Shown: in pieces, positions 1 through 12,764 of the stretch
Numbering within the stretch: position 1 is the first letter of the stretch
Layout of the letters: each line of letters opens with the position of its first letter
Assembly (NCBI GenBank): GCA_002105175.1
Contig: MCGE01000005.1
Location: 868,001-932,000 of the forward strand
Direction of reading: 5' to 3'
Source of the DNA: Absidia repens
Taxonomy: Eukaryota > Mucoromycota > Mucoromycetes > Mucorales > Cunninghamellaceae
DNA: 64,000 nt
The notes under the pieces: generated by a model
Told to the model about the DNA's origin: nothing
Database searches by the model: none
The model's input: only the letters and a program-made list of their open reading frames with translations
Program-made: the position numbers and the translations under genes

Positions 1-2706
1 TATGGGTCCTTCCTACCTATTCCTTCGCAAGGCTCCTTTACCTTACCTCCTATTGAACGAACCAAACATGACGTTCCTGGTGCGATTATCGCTGCACCTG
101 GTACTATTGAATTGAACTCGGGAAGGAAACGAATCTCTCTGACGGTGACAAATCATGGTGATCGTGCTATTCAGGTAGGGAAGAAAAAAAAAGGGGGGTG
201 GGTGGGGGGAGGAAAAACCTTAAATATGAATACCCTTGCCAAAAATAGAAAAATTATAGAGTTTATAGGATACGAAGGAAAGAAAAAAAGGAAAAAAGAT
301 GGAGAAACCAGAGGAAAGGGATGATTTGATAGAAAAAGAAATGAAATAAAAATAGGCTACTGACACGATCACTTTCCTTTTTTATCGTATTTTAACAGGT
401 TGGATCTCACTATCATTTTATCGAAGCCAACGCAGCCCTACATTTCAACCGTGCTTTAGCCTATGGCATGCGATTGGATATTCCTGCTGGATCTGCTGTC
501 CGTTTTGAGCCGGGTGATTTTAAAACGGTGACATTGGTTGAAATTGGCGGAAACAAAGTGATTACTGGCGGAAACAATCTTGCATCTGGTCCTGTGGATT
601 TGATCAATTTGCCAGCAATCGTCGAAAATTTGGTGCTAGCTGGATTTATGCACGATGCTAATACTCCTCTCTTACCGAATGCTCCTCCTTATACTTTGGA
701 TCGTGAATATTATGTGGATCACTTTGGACCTACAACGAATGATCTGATTCGTTTAGGTGACACAAATCTCTGGGCTCGGATTGAAAAGGATTATACTGTG
801 TATGGTGATGAATGCAAATTTGGTGGGGGCAAAGTGCTTCGAGAAGGAATGGGACAAGCCACATATGCATGCGATGAAGATGTCTTGGATCTCGTTATTA
901 CAAATGCCATGATTTTTGATTATACTGGTATTTACAAGGCGGATATCGGCATCAAACATGGTATCATTGTCGGTATTGGAAAAGCTGGTAACCCTGATGT
1001 CATGGATGGTGTCACTCCTGGTATGGTTGTGGGTGCAAGTACAGAAGCTTTTGCCGGTGAAGGGAAAATATTTACAGCCGGAGCTATCGATTCCCATGTA
1101 CATTATATCTGTCCACAAATCTGCTCAGAGGTAAGAGATCAAGATGATGGCGGACCACGATTGATTGTACTAACATGTGCTTCTCATTTATAAATTTAGG
1201 CTTTAGCTGGTGGTATCACTACCCTAATCGGCGGTGGGACTGGACCTAATACTGGAACAAATGCAACGACGTGCACTCCTGGCGGACATCACGTTGAATA
1301 TATGATGAAAGCGACCGATGATTTGCCGTTGAATTTTGGATTTACTGGAAAAGGATGTAGCTCAGGGAAACAAGAATTGGTGGAACAAATCAAATCAGGG
1401 TGTCTGGGGCTCAAGGTGCACGAGGATTGGGGTGCTACTCCTGCAGCTATTGACACTTGCTTACAGGTTTGCGATGAATTAGACGTACAGGTAAGGAATA
1501 TAAGATGAAGGGAAAAATAACACAATGGTGACTCCTAAAAACTCATTTCTTAATTGTTTGTAGACTACCATTCATACTGATACTCTTAACGAAGCTGGTT
1601 TTGTGGAATCAACGGTGGCAGCATTTAAAGGAAGGACAATCCATACTTATCATAGTGAAGGTGCTGGTGGTGGTCATGCTCCTGATAGTAAGTCTTTTTT
1701 TTTTTTTAAAAAAAAAAGAAGAAATCAAGGTATCAGTCAATTTATTAAGTTTTTATTTCTTCCATAGTCATTAGTGTTTGTAGTGAAAGCAACGTATTAC
1801 CCTCATCCACCAACCCAACAAGACCATTTACTTCAAACACATTAGACGAACATGTGGACATGCTTATGGTATGCCATCATTTATCCAAAACCATTCCAGA
1901 AGACGTAGCGTTCGCTGAAAGTCGAATTCGGGCGGAAACAATTGCAGCTGAAGATGTTTTACATGATATCGGTGCCATCAGTATGATCAGCTCAGATTGT
2001 CAAGCGATGGGCCGGGTTGGGGAAGTGGTTTTACGGACTTGGAAAACAGCACACAAGATGAAGCTTCAACGTGGCAGTTTACCGGAAGACGAAGGTCACG
2101 AGGATGATAATTATCGGATTAGAAGGTATATTGCGAAATACTCCATCAATGTGTAAGTGAAAATGCAACAAGAAAAAAAAAGTATTAAGATCATGGTGAT
2201 ATTCGTCTTACCTTTTTTTTATTTTATTTCTTAGGGCGATTGCACACGGTATTGGCCATCTTGTCGGATCTATTGAAGTGGGAAAAGTGGCGGACTTGGT
2301 ATGTTATGAACCAGCCTTCTTCGGATCAAAACCTGAAATGGTGATGAAGAGCGGAATAATTGCATGGAGCATGATGGGAGATGCGAATGGATCAATCTCG
2401 ACTACTCAGCCTATCGTCTTTAAACCTATGTACGGTGCTCAACCCTCAAGTTTGTCTTCCAGCTGCTTTGTGTTTGTGTCTCAGCTATCACTGGATACTG
2501 GAACCATTGAAAAATATGGTCTTCGGAAAAAAGTGGAGGCGGTTAAGAATTGTCGCAAGATCAGCAAAAAAGATATGAAGCTTAACGATGCAATGCCTGT
2601 CATACGTGTGGACCCTGAAACCTACTCGGTCACGGCGGATGGTAACGCATGTATTTGTGACCCAGTTGATGCCTTACCTCTCACCCAGTCTATATACCTC
2701 TTCTAG
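1..2706 (+). CDS. URE1: Urease (urea amidohydrolase), 5' truncated by the window edge
   Basis: Hydrolyses urea to ammonia and carbamate with a Ni2+ centre. The first visible codons lie in the linker between the gamma-like and beta-like domains, so the N-terminal domain and start are outside the window. Exons in phase: 1-174, 399-1130, 1200-1490, 1564-1687, 1768-2152, 2235-2706. The alpha domain keeps the expected active site: the HVHYICPQ nickel histidines, the lysine to be carbamylated in [22 protein letters not shown], the flap Cys-His in MVCHHL, and the aspartate in [10 protein letters not shown]. The stretch usually read KYTINPAIAHG is KYSINVAIAHG, a Pro-to-Val change just beyond the active site. 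AATAAA at 2869-2874 is a likely polyadenylation signal. Activity also needs UreD/F/G-type accessory proteins, not encoded here. Identification is secure; only the 5' part is missing. Confidence 0.97.
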
Positions 2707-3526
2707 TATTTTATCTCACTTTTAACATTTAGTTTATCATACCCCTTTATCATTTATTTATTTATTTACATTTGTACTTCTAGTTGTTTATAGTCTAATC
2801 CCCTCCCCTATTTTATATTTGCTTTTCTATATTCGGGTTGAATCGGATACCGTCATCATATCGTTTGAAAATAAACCATCCTTTCTTCATCTTATCTGAC
2901 TTTGTTACTTCAAGCTCTTCCAAAGTTCTTTATTCTTTTTGGAGAGTGTGGAAATGGCGGGGTTTTGAATTTTAGTATGCGCATCATTTTTATCAATATT
3001 TGTTTTTCACCAATGAAGTGGTTTGTATTTTGATGATAATACTCTATAGACAGGTGCGTATATGAGCAATTGGTGATATATATTTTTTTTCTTGACGGAA
3101 GAAACTATACTAAGGTTATACGAAATTCGGCGATACTCCTTCGTACCAACACAGAGGAACCTTTTTTTTTTGTCAGATTTCAATGCATATGGAGTGGGAG
3201 TGAATTTCAACTGAAGCTTCCTTGTTATACTTAAGGAGGTGGGAACAAATCTTAAATCAAAGGTCTTCATGCACAATACTCGAAAACCTGCCATCAGCCT
3301 CCATCTATTGGTTCAAAGGATCATATCAGCTTCATATCACCGAACATGGTTTCATTAAAAAAGAATAGAGTTGCCCAAAGAAGCGGGGATTTATTTTTCC
3401 GAGATGGTGAACTGATCCGATCTGTTTCAGCATGTGTCTTTTAATCGTACAAACCAAAAAAGTGAAAAAAAATAAAAAGGTTCTACATATAGTAACGTAG
3501 TTCATTGTTTTTTAAATAGTAATATG

Positions 3527-3559
<33 letters not shown>

Positions 3560-3857
3560 ACTGTATTATTAAAATTTTAAAAGGAAATAAAATAACACTG
3601 TACATATAGACCCCTCGAAAAATTGGGGCTTGTTTTTATACTGAAAATCGAATGATTTCAAATATTTAAACAAAATAATCAAAACGTCTACAAAGTGTCT
3701 ACATTAACACTGCAATTGTATGCAATTAGTGGAGATCTTTAAATCGTGAGGCAATTTGAATCCTGCCAGGTCACTCGATTATTAAACTCCGCGTGATGGC
3801 TTGGGGAGCGAATTTAATTTCGCTTCTCTTTATCTTCCTCTTTTTAATACAAAAATA
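2707..3857. other. Intergenic region, urease 3' UTR and INCENP promoter
   Basis: AT-rich, with no reading frame that looks coding on either strand. It holds the urease 3' UTR and, at its right end, the leader of the next gene. A (TA)n run lies at about 3527-3551. Confidence 0.6.
3527..3551. repeat. (TA)n microsatellite
   Basis: About twelve TA units flanked by TGTATGTATA. Ordinary AT-rich spacer repeat. Confidence 0.9.
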
Positions 3858-5956
3858 ATGGTTGTCCCAGATCAGACCCAATTACAAAGTAAAACATGGC
3901 CTCAGCAACAGGAATTAAAATGGCAAACCCTGGCTGCGAATAAAATGAATCAACTTGACTTCTTATTTCAAGATCATCTCAACTGGTTTCGTACACACAA
4001 AACTGCAGAGTATGTGAACCTCATTTTCAAAATGCAACATATTTGGTTCATATTCTCATCAATTTTTTTTTTTCAAATATAGATCTCTTATAGCCACTCG
4101 AAGAACACTTAGTGATGAAAACACGACAGAGAAGGAGCCCTCGAAACGTGCACGATTCAACAATCTATCTCAAGATCAGCTTGATTCGCAAGAAAACGAT
4201 ATCGATTTTGAAACTTACAGCAAAGAGTATGATACGAAAGCCAATTCCTTTTCAACCACCACCACTATTACTACTACGACTATTGTTAGTGGTGCTTCGG
4301 ATACTATTACTCAAGAAAAACATCTTCCAACAACCCGTGATACCCTCAATGACAATAGCCCTGATTACTCTGTTCAAGAATCAACACGTTCTCCATCACC
4401 AGCACCAACAACGCCACCAACACCACCAGCAAAAATATCACGCGAATCTCTCCTACGACACTTTGAACAAGAAGAGAAGAAACATGGCCGCTATGGTTTA
4501 CGGAATCGCAGTCTTGGAAATTCCGTCGCCGCCTCTTCATCCAAGCCAAGCACGATTGGGAAGACTCCTGAACAACAACGACGAAAAACGATTGACTGTG
4601 CAAACAATGACAATGACGACTTTAGCTTTACCCTTGCAGTGGACGAAACAATCAAAGCAACTCCAGCAATTAACAATATCTCAACACCTGTAGCAGCAAC
4701 CGACAATACCTCAACACCCATGCCAGCAACATCCTCAGCTATAAACACCACACAGTCTGTGCTTTCACCTAGTGAAGAATCAAATACCCCACCTACAACA
4801 ACAAAAGATCTACAGCATCGCACCTACAGTCAGGAAGAACAAATTGATGACGAAGTCTTGCTTTTACCCCGTCCAAACAACAGCTCATCATCAGCATCTT
4901 TGAAGGACGGACCATCTCGATTAGATCAGCATAGTATACTAAGCGTCGATAGCAATTCCAACAGACAAAACAACTCTTTGATTGCCAACGAATCGTATTC
5001 TTTTTCTTCAATATTCAGTTTCAAACGCGCTTCTTCTTCAGCTTTGGAATCATCTATACTTTATGACGATCTGAAAACCAGCAGCAACAGCAGCGACAGC
5101 AAGACATATACACCGAAACGCCATACCGATTATTACCATGCGCGACCGTCAAGACTTACATTTACATCTTCATCCTCCCAGTCCAAAGGAAAGGCATCAT
5201 CATCAACATCTCTTGGTACAGCTACTAGATCCGATGGACAAACGAACTCATCATCGCCAGATATGTTACCGAAACATCGTAGCTATACTCCGGGCCAACC
5301 ATGGACTGCAACACCCGTTCGAGCCTCATTTTTATCATCGTCGCCTGTTAACTCTGAATCATTACCAAAGGTACATATAGGGAATGTGTGAAAAAAAAAA
5401 AAACTTACAAAATGCATGTTACTAATATGATTCTTTTTTATATTTATCTGTATTTATCGCCATAGCGGAATACATCAAGATCTATCAATGCCTCTCAGTC
5501 GTCTAGCAATAAGGTGAAAAAGAGAAAAAAGAGAAAAAAGAGAAAAGGAAAAAGGAACCTGATCAGCCTTCAAGTACACTAATTTATATTACTATTATTA
5601 TTATTATTAAAATCAGAAGCCCTCAAAAGCAAATCAAGGAATAAAGCAAGGTCAAAAGGTAATAAAAGTGTGTACGGACAGGTAGCTGCGAAGCATATGA
5701 TCCATTAACGACATTTGTGTATTTCTATTTGACTAAGGGACCCGACCAAACAAAGGAATCACAAAGCGTTAACGATCCGACTACCGATGAAACTTCAGAA
5801 CCAACTCCAGAACCAACTGAGGTTTTCATCCCAAGTTGGGCTAGCCATCCTGAACTGGACAAGTTACTACAAGAACAAATCAAGTTTGATGCTGATAAGA
5901 TATTTGGGAAGATGCCACCGTTACAGGTCTCGCAAATTGTCAAGATGGGACACTAG
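3858..5956 (+). CDS. INCENP: INCENP/Sli15-like inner centromere protein
   Basis: Scaffold of the chromosomal passenger complex that binds and activates Aurora kinase. Exons in phase: 3858-4009, 4083-5370, 5466-5573, 5617-5658, 5738-5956, giving about 602 residues. The call rests on the C-terminal IN-box: IPSWASHPELDKLL, then DADKIFGKMPPLQ, ending close to the stop, as in known INCENPs (W-A, spaced acidic/Asp, IFG, P-P-L). The N-terminal 50 residues contain the short hydrophobic, aromatic stretch MNQLDFLFQDHLNWF, where family members have the helix that docks on Survivin/Borealin. The middle is long, Ser/Thr/Pro/Asn-rich and presumably disordered, followed by a Lys/Arg-rich tract in exon 3 (5500-5560). 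Intron 3 is only 43 bp. No single-alpha-helix segment is evident. The two small internal exons are the least certain part. AATAAA at 6077-6082. Confidence 0.8.
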
Positions 5957-7049
5957 TGTACTTGAATGACTTTGTGCAATATATTTGGCGATTTGGGTAC
6001 TTAGCATAGCTTTCAATATTTTTATGTTACTTCTATCTACTTTTCATTTATATTCCGATCTTATTTATCAATGCTGAATAAAATTATTACTGTATATCAT
6101 CTCATTTCTCTTTCTCTCTCCCCTTTTGGGCAAGCTGGGCAGAAAAATATAGTGAAAAAAAAAAAAATTACTACTCCACCTGTGTCGTTCAACGGCATCA
6201 AGGATGGTTCTATGGAAAATATTTAGTATTAAGGGGTACATGGTCTGGGATCTTTGTTTTGGGAGCTAGAGGGGCTCCCAAAAAAAAACAGTCATTGTAA
6301 GCAGGAAGTCCAGTGTTGAGAAGAAATATGTGATTTTGGAACTTGCGTTGGGCACTGATCCGACGCTGTAGTATTGGAGTATATTTCATCAGATAAATAA
6401 AATGTAAATCTTTTATAGTGTCGTTTAGCAGGAAAACAAAGTAAATCTTATCTTAATTTTTGATATTCTCAACCGCCCTGCGGGGCATGTTTCAGAGCTC
6501 CGAAAGGCGGTTTGGGTGTATTAGAAAGCATGGAAGGGGAACAGTTGAAAAGAAACAAGAGCGACAGCCTACTATCGTTCTGTGCTAACCAGAAAGTATG
6601 GGAAAATGCTCTACAAGATAGAATGGCTGCACTCACGACACGGCCTATCTTCAAGTGATCTAGCGCTGCTGATAAATTGCCGGGATTCTGGTAGGGGGGA
6701 AGGGAATTAGTCATAGTGGTGTAACTAGAATACAAGTTTGTGGTAGGGCACTCACAAAACAGCTACAATAACTAGTTTTCTTATTATCTGATGGGTCAGG
6801 TAAGGCTAATAAAAAAAAGTTTATTAAAGCAATACAGTAAATACTACACTAAAGATGTTAGGTTCATAATGGAGGTGGAATGACGGAGACTAATGTAAGA
6901 ATTGAGGTAATGTTTAACACTAATATAAATAGACCTGTTTAAAAATGTACCATACATGTATAGTACATTATATAAGAAAGGTTGAAGAAGCACATGTTAT
7001 TGAAGCAACAAGACGGTCAACACCTATCAAAATGGTTGTTGTTAATAAA
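5957..7049. other. Repeat-rich gene-free stretch
   Basis: Contains the 3' UTR of the INCENP-like gene, then AT-rich DNA with no convincing gene. A 24-bp near-perfect palindrome sits at 6945-6968. The last few hundred bases appear to be diverged sequence of the R1 repeat. Confidence 0.5.
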
Positions 7050-7345
7050 AAAGGGATCTATTACTCTAAACATGAATAAGAGATCAATGGGACATTTTTT
7101 ATTGAAGCATGTAAAAAAAAAAAAGCACATTTTATTGGGATATAAATATAAACTATAGACAAACTAACACTAAACTGAGCTAATGAAGGCCTCAAAAAGT
7201 CAATTAACAGTGATCCTAAATCCTGGATTCAAAATGGAACTGTTTTCCCATGCATCTTGTAGTCCCTGAGCTGAAAACCCTTCTAAACTAGTTCTGACAC
7301 TAATCTAAGACTATCATAATCCTAAACAGGTTCTAATGATGAATG

Positions 7346-7391
<46 letters not shown>

Positions 7392-7575
7392 GAGAAAATA
7401 AAAATCATGTGGGCGGGATTTGAAGTTATTTTACTCAATAAGCGATGATTTATTTTTTGGTGGGCTAGTTCATCAAAAGGAACTACCTCCTTTCTTTTTC
7501 ACAATAATCAGTATAATATGGTAGTTCTCTTCTCTCGACAACAACTACCATCACTCAGCGTCACGGCTGCTCCCT
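7050..7575 (-). repeat. Dispersed repeat R1, copy F
   Basis: Minus-oriented copy of the dispersed family. Read on the minus strand it has TTCAAATCCCGCCCACATG, a pyrimidine tract expanded to 43 T (7346-7388 on the plus strand as A), the core around CATGGGAAAACAGTTCCATT, and an AATAAAATGTG segment. Right of the core it also shares the ACTACCATCACTCAGCG region with copies G and H. Boundaries are approximate and no target-site duplication was identified. Confidence 0.75.
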
Positions 7576-8096
7576 CCTCCTTTTACAGGAGTGAACGCTG
7601 GCAAGATCGTGGCCCTGTCTTTTTAAAGCCGGCGCCACCATGTAGCATTGGCAATATGTACAGCGTGGTGGCTCTCTTTTAAACGATAGCTGTGAAATTC
7701 CCATGAAACGCTTTGGTCTAGTTTTATTTGCCCTCCCCCGCTGTACTGTTGAATGTATTGTCACGCACTGTAGAGTAGCTTATCCTCTTTAATTGGACCA
7801 GCTTATCTTACGTTATGCTCGTTCTACGACACGGTACACCAATCCGCACACATTCCACACCCCACACCCCCAAATGCCCCACATTTAGATAGGATGTCAT
7901 GATAATATCATTAAGCTAGTTTAGGTTAGCAGTCGTAGTTTATATCCATACTGAATAAAATATGTCTTGTAGCTTTTATTTTTACACTCTCTATCATACG
8001 TTTATTGTAGTTTGTCTTGTTGAATGGATATACCTACACTACATATAGTACACAGTATTTGAGGCGCAATGGAAGATATTAGTTTGCCCTCATTAT

Positions 8097-8136
<40 letters not shown>

Positions 8137-8615
8137 GTAAACTTATCATATTATTGCATTTCATCTATAGCTATGACGAAACCGGCCATCTTCCAATGCC
8201 TGATGCATTTTTGTTCAGTAAACCCTTTTCCTACCCAACTTTGTTCCTTTTCATCCTTACTATCGTATTACATGAGTATCAAGCATTAAAACGGTTTATA
8301 ACAATCGACCTGAACTAAACAGGGTGAGTTTAATGAGTAGCATACACAACACTATGCATGTACAGTAGTGCACTGTATACATCGTATTGAACTCAAAGCG
8401 TGAAACACATACTGTAGTATTTAAATAACAAAATATGAAAAAAAGACATATAAGACAGGTTTGATTTGGTAAAACGTTTATTGTTTATCAAAAGTAGTAT
8501 TGTGGGAGGCGGGAAGAGTCAAAAAGACAATATCTAAATCAAGATGAGCTGGGGAGGGGGGAGGGTAAATATATATATCTATATATATTAATACTATAAC
8601 TAGTAATAATCTATC
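7576..8615. other. Gene-free stretch with two further repeat blocks
   Basis: No gene seen. Block 7935-8075 (CTGAATAAAATATGTC, then TTTATTGTAGTTTGTCTTG) resembles 44930-45060 and 53420-53530. Block 8170-8300 (CCAATGCCTGATGC, then AACTTTGTTCCTTTTCATC) resembles 53795-53935. A 37-bp T run lies at 8099-8135. The kinase 3' UTR starts near 8480, where TTTATT marks a minus-strand AATAAA. Confidence 0.6.
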
Positions 8616-11305
8616 CTAATGTCTTGAAGAAGATTTGAATTTCAACAAAGGAGCCAAAATATCCAGAGGACCTGCTTTTTTGAGGAAGTCATGCTGAAGT
8701 AGTTCACCAGCAGTGGCCCGAGATCGCACATCCACACAGAGACAGACAGCCAAGAAGCTTTTGAGTTCACGAGATAATTTCTCAGGGGCTTTTAGTGTAG
8801 GTGTACCATTGGTAGCAATCAAGTAAAGAGCCTTCAGTGGTTCTTCATCCAAATAAGGGGGTTCGTTTTCTATCATTTCAATGGCCATAATACCAAGAGA
8901 CCAAATATCCACCTTGGCACCATATTCCTTTTGCTTCACTACTTCGGGTGCCATCTAATAGTAAGATAAATGATAATGATAATAAGGATTGAGTGTCTGA
9001 GTATGAATCTCCCTAATGACGAATAGCTTACCCAATAAGGTGTTCCAACCATTGTAGCACGTTTGTTGCGATTTTCAGTCAATTTGGCGCAAAATCCGAA
9101 ATCACTGATTTTTACTTGACCATGTGCGTTGAGCAAAATGTTATCCGATTTAATATCGCGATGGATGATGTTTTGTTCATGTAAGTGATGAAGACCGGCA
9201 GTAGTCTGCGATAGTAATAAAATTATGACATAATGAGCGACATTAATTTTTCATCATAGTAGCTTGTAGGCTATTTTTTCAATTTTTACCTCGAGACAGA
9301 CAGTAGCAATTTGTTGTTCAGTCATAGAGTTGTTGTCAATGACATCAGTTAAGGCACCACCTTCCATGTATTCCATAATTACCCATAAATCGGCATTCTT
9401 GACCAAAAAGGAGTCCAGATAGTTCACAATATTGGGATGTTGGGATTCTTTCATAACCAGGATTTCATTGACGATTAATTCTTTGCGAGGTTGGTTGGCA
9501 AGATCCATTTGCTTAATAGCTACCTTGGTATTTGTTGCAAGAGATACAGCGACATAGACAGATCCAGAAGCACTATAACGTAATGGACGACAAAAAGAAA
9601 TATATATCTCAGTACCTATACAATGCATCCCACTATTTCAATGTTTGTCTTACCCTTGCCCGACACGCTTGAGTCGTTTGTATAATTCATTGGGGTCGCC
9701 CTTTGTTACAACAGATCCTAAAGTAGATAATTGGTGCATAAAGTCAATTTAAATGAACCTGTTTTTCATCCCCCATTTTCAGTTACCCACTTACGCAGTT
9801 TATCCATGATTTGAGCCTCTGTCATTGTGCTAATACGCTGTTCAGCCTTTTTCTTCGTGGACACCTGAGCGGCAGCCTTTTCCCTTTCACGTTCAATTTG
9901 TCGATCACGTTCCTTTTCCCGTTCGCGGTGTCGTTCCATTTCACGTTCACGTTCCCGTGTTTCGTGGTCCCGTTGTTGCTGCACTTGCTGTTTTTCCCGC
10001 TCGAGTGCTATCCTATCAGTGTCATAAGCCGAGATACTACTTCCACGCATAGGCAATTTTTGATTGTTGCTTGTGCCTTGAGATCGAGAAGGAGAAGGTT
10101 CTGGATGAGGATAAGCTGGTTTTCTTGGGCTAACATCACGAGGCGATCTGGGATAGCCGCTCTACAGAAAACAAAACAAGATAAAAAAACCGCATGAGAA
10201 GTTGCACGCACGTACTTCTGTACATTTGTATGTGTATTCGTAGTTTAACTTACAGGAGAAGGTGGCATTCGGTCGGTAGCATTTGGTGACCTTGGTGGAG
10301 TGAGTTTCGGTACGCTAGGTTGTTGATTAAGGGCAAGGTCATCCATCATATCATTCACATTCCGATCAGGTTGTTTTTGGGAAGGTGCAGTATTGCCATT
10401 TGAAACAGGAGGGGTGGGTGCTGGTCGATGGGGTGTGGGTATAGGAGTTGAAGGTGACGATTTAGCTTCACGGACGAGGGCGGCCCATCTATCACCACTC
10501 ATTCGTTCAACAGCGCCACGGAGATTGGATTCACCATATTCTTCAGCTTCGCGTTTGGTTTGTTCAGTATAAAATTCCAGGACATCCAGCACAGCTTGAG
10601 GATTCTTAGCAGCATCTTCAGCAGTAATGGCGGATCCTTTCAACAACTTCGTCCATTGGTCAGGTAAGCCCTATAAAAAGTAGAAAAACGATAAGGTGAG
10701 TAATCAGGCATTTTGATAGATTAATCCGAGTTTTTGGAATTTTCCCTTACCGTGAAAGCACCAGTAATGGGATCAAAACCAACATGTACTTCATGAACAA
10801 AGTTTGTAGGACCAGAAGCACCAACAGAAGATTTCTTTTAGGTAAAAAAAAAAAAGGGGGAGGGGGTAACAGACAAACAAACAGGATAACGGTGAGTAAC
10901 TATATCTATATATCTTTTTCACCATCGAACTTACATTATATATTTCGTCCATCCATGAGTATAGTTCATCATCACTTTTGCAGGATATATAGTAAGTTTT
11001 GTCCTTGGTCACCAGTTCAAAGCAATATGGTTTTAGATCAGTTCTAGTCACCGCTTGGATTGTATCGAGAAACACCAATGCGACACAGTTGTTTCCTTGC
11101 TGTACATATAAAATAAACATCAGTAACAAGCTCGTAAAGTTCACTACGGATGTAATGTGGGGAAGGGTAGTGGATATTCACTTACTTCATTTCTATGGAA
11201 TTCCAGTCCTTGGTCGTGAAGTCTCAAAAAGCGTTTAGACCAAATCCAAGCACGCAGACCATCTTCTTTAACCGCGACGAATCCTGTCTTGATCATCCCT
11301 GACAT
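8616..11305 (-). CDS. CLA4: PAK family Ser/Thr kinase with PH and CRIB domains (Cla4-type)
   Basis: Effector kinase of Cdc42/Rac controlling polarity, septins and budding or hyphal growth. Exons from the 5' end: 11186-11305, 10935-11099, 10751-10834, 10254-10670, 9795-10161, 9654-9717, 9290-9572, 9032-9205, 8616-8954, giving 670 residues. PH domain is about residues 5-95 ([20 protein letters not shown] onward). CRIB is about 100-135 ([19 protein letters not shown]). A Pro/Ser-rich linker and a highly charged Arg/Glu repeat, probably helical, run to about 380. Kinase domain is about 395-650, with GQGASGSV, the VAIKQMDL lysine, [16 protein letters not shown] and APE. The PH-CRIB-kinase order marks the Cla4/Skm1 class; Ste20-class kinases lack the PH domain. 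All catalytic residues are present. The start ATG directly precedes the PH domain. Confidence 0.95.
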
Positions 11306-12764
11306 GAGTCACTGTTTGATAATGGTTTATATGACTGAAAATAAAAAATAAAAAAAGGAAGACAAACGAGATGAAAATAAAAAGAGAAAAAGAAAAAAAA
11401 AAAATAAGGAGGTGGCACCTTGTTGAGAAAAATCTGACTTTAAATCTTTGATTTCTTTTTGCAGTGCAGATACTAGCAATTGTTACACGGAGACCTCATT
11501 GGCTCCTTTCTCATATCCTTGATTCGAATAACTACAACTCTGATTTATTTTATATGGGCCTAGAGGCAAACTACGCCTGAAAGGAATTGGATTTGCTGAT
11601 AGCCAACCCAAAGAAAATTTAATATTCATTGCGTTGTGAAAATTTCATTTTGATGTACCTTAACTTTTTTAGTTCACTTGGTTAATCAAGCAGCTACTGC
11701 ATTTGGGTGTGGTCGAGATAAAGGTTATTTTAAAAAATTAGATCATCTTATTTAAAGGTCAACCTACCATTGGTAAGTTTCTCTCGTACTCCATTTTCTT
11801 TTTCTTCGTTACTCGTATTTCGAATGTTACTCTTACACAACCTTTTCGTTCATTGTACTGAAGCATTGCCGCTGTGTACAGTATACATCAGTCATCGTTC
11901 ATGCGCAGATTTCGCTTGGAACCTGGTTATTATTATCTTTTGGACAGATCATCATATTATGCAGATAACCAACACCTGCTTGATTTTTCTACAAGGACTG
12001 TCAACCAGTAGTATTCCGTTTTTGAGACTCACCAAAATAAAACTTCAAAAAGCCCATCCCTGACCAACAAAAAATAAAATTTGCCACCTTCAATTCAGTC
12101 ATAATGCATATTACAAACCATTATGATGCTCATAGTTTATAACCTAAATATCCTGACATCAACCTTGAAAGCCTAAAGCTTTTTATTTTTTGGTGGTGCT
12201 TTCTTTTTTTTTTTATTATGGATTTGAACAGTATATGTTATGAAAAAGCATGAATCTGTACTTTTTTTTTTATCAACTTTTATAATAAAAAAAAAAAATC
12301 CTGGCTGGTCTAGGCTGTAACGGGAGGAGGGAACTGAGGCACTTTTGGTTGTTCAGAAACAGAAAGGGTAATATATACTCACATGGTACGCCATATATGA
12401 CAACATAAAGCGGAGATTCGATAACCAACCGAGGAATGTTGATGTATTTTTTTTAACGAAGCAGATATATTGGCTGTGGTGAACATGTATGCATCCCAGT
12501 ATTTCTTGACTATTGCAAAATGTTTAGTGGATTTTTGTTGTCCAGTTTGTTTTGTTTGCCCTGGACCAAAAAGCTAAAAAAAAAAAAAAGAGCTCGCGGC
12601 CATTTAAAAATACTCAGGAGTTTTTTTTAAGCCAATAAGAAGCCATTTGTACTTCTGCCTCTTTTTTTCTTAAATATAAACGTCAACACTGGCAGCTTCA
12701 ATGAAGTATTGGACATCTTGGATTAGTATTTGAATGTGAATCAGGGGCATTTTGAAAAATGTAA

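Noticed and set aside
753..1118. Minus-strand open frame inside urease
   Set aside because: Antisense shadow of the urease alpha domain; no family resemblance and the plus strand is clearly coding.
3007..3294. 95-codon minus-strand frame after urease
   Set aside because: Lies in the urease 3' flank with no recognisable text or neighbouring exons.
6469..6735. 88-codon minus-strand frame left of R1 copy F
   Set aside because: Some protein-like text but no relative elsewhere in the window and no recognisable motif; could be element-derived, not strong enough to call.
8099..8135. Poly-T run as a Pol III terminator or retrotransposon tail
   Set aside because: No A/B boxes or reverse-transcribed gene next to it; better treated as a simple homopolymer.
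11770..12063. 97-codon plus-strand frame
   Set aside because: Phe/Leu/Ser-rich AT-spacer composition, no domain, no splice partners.
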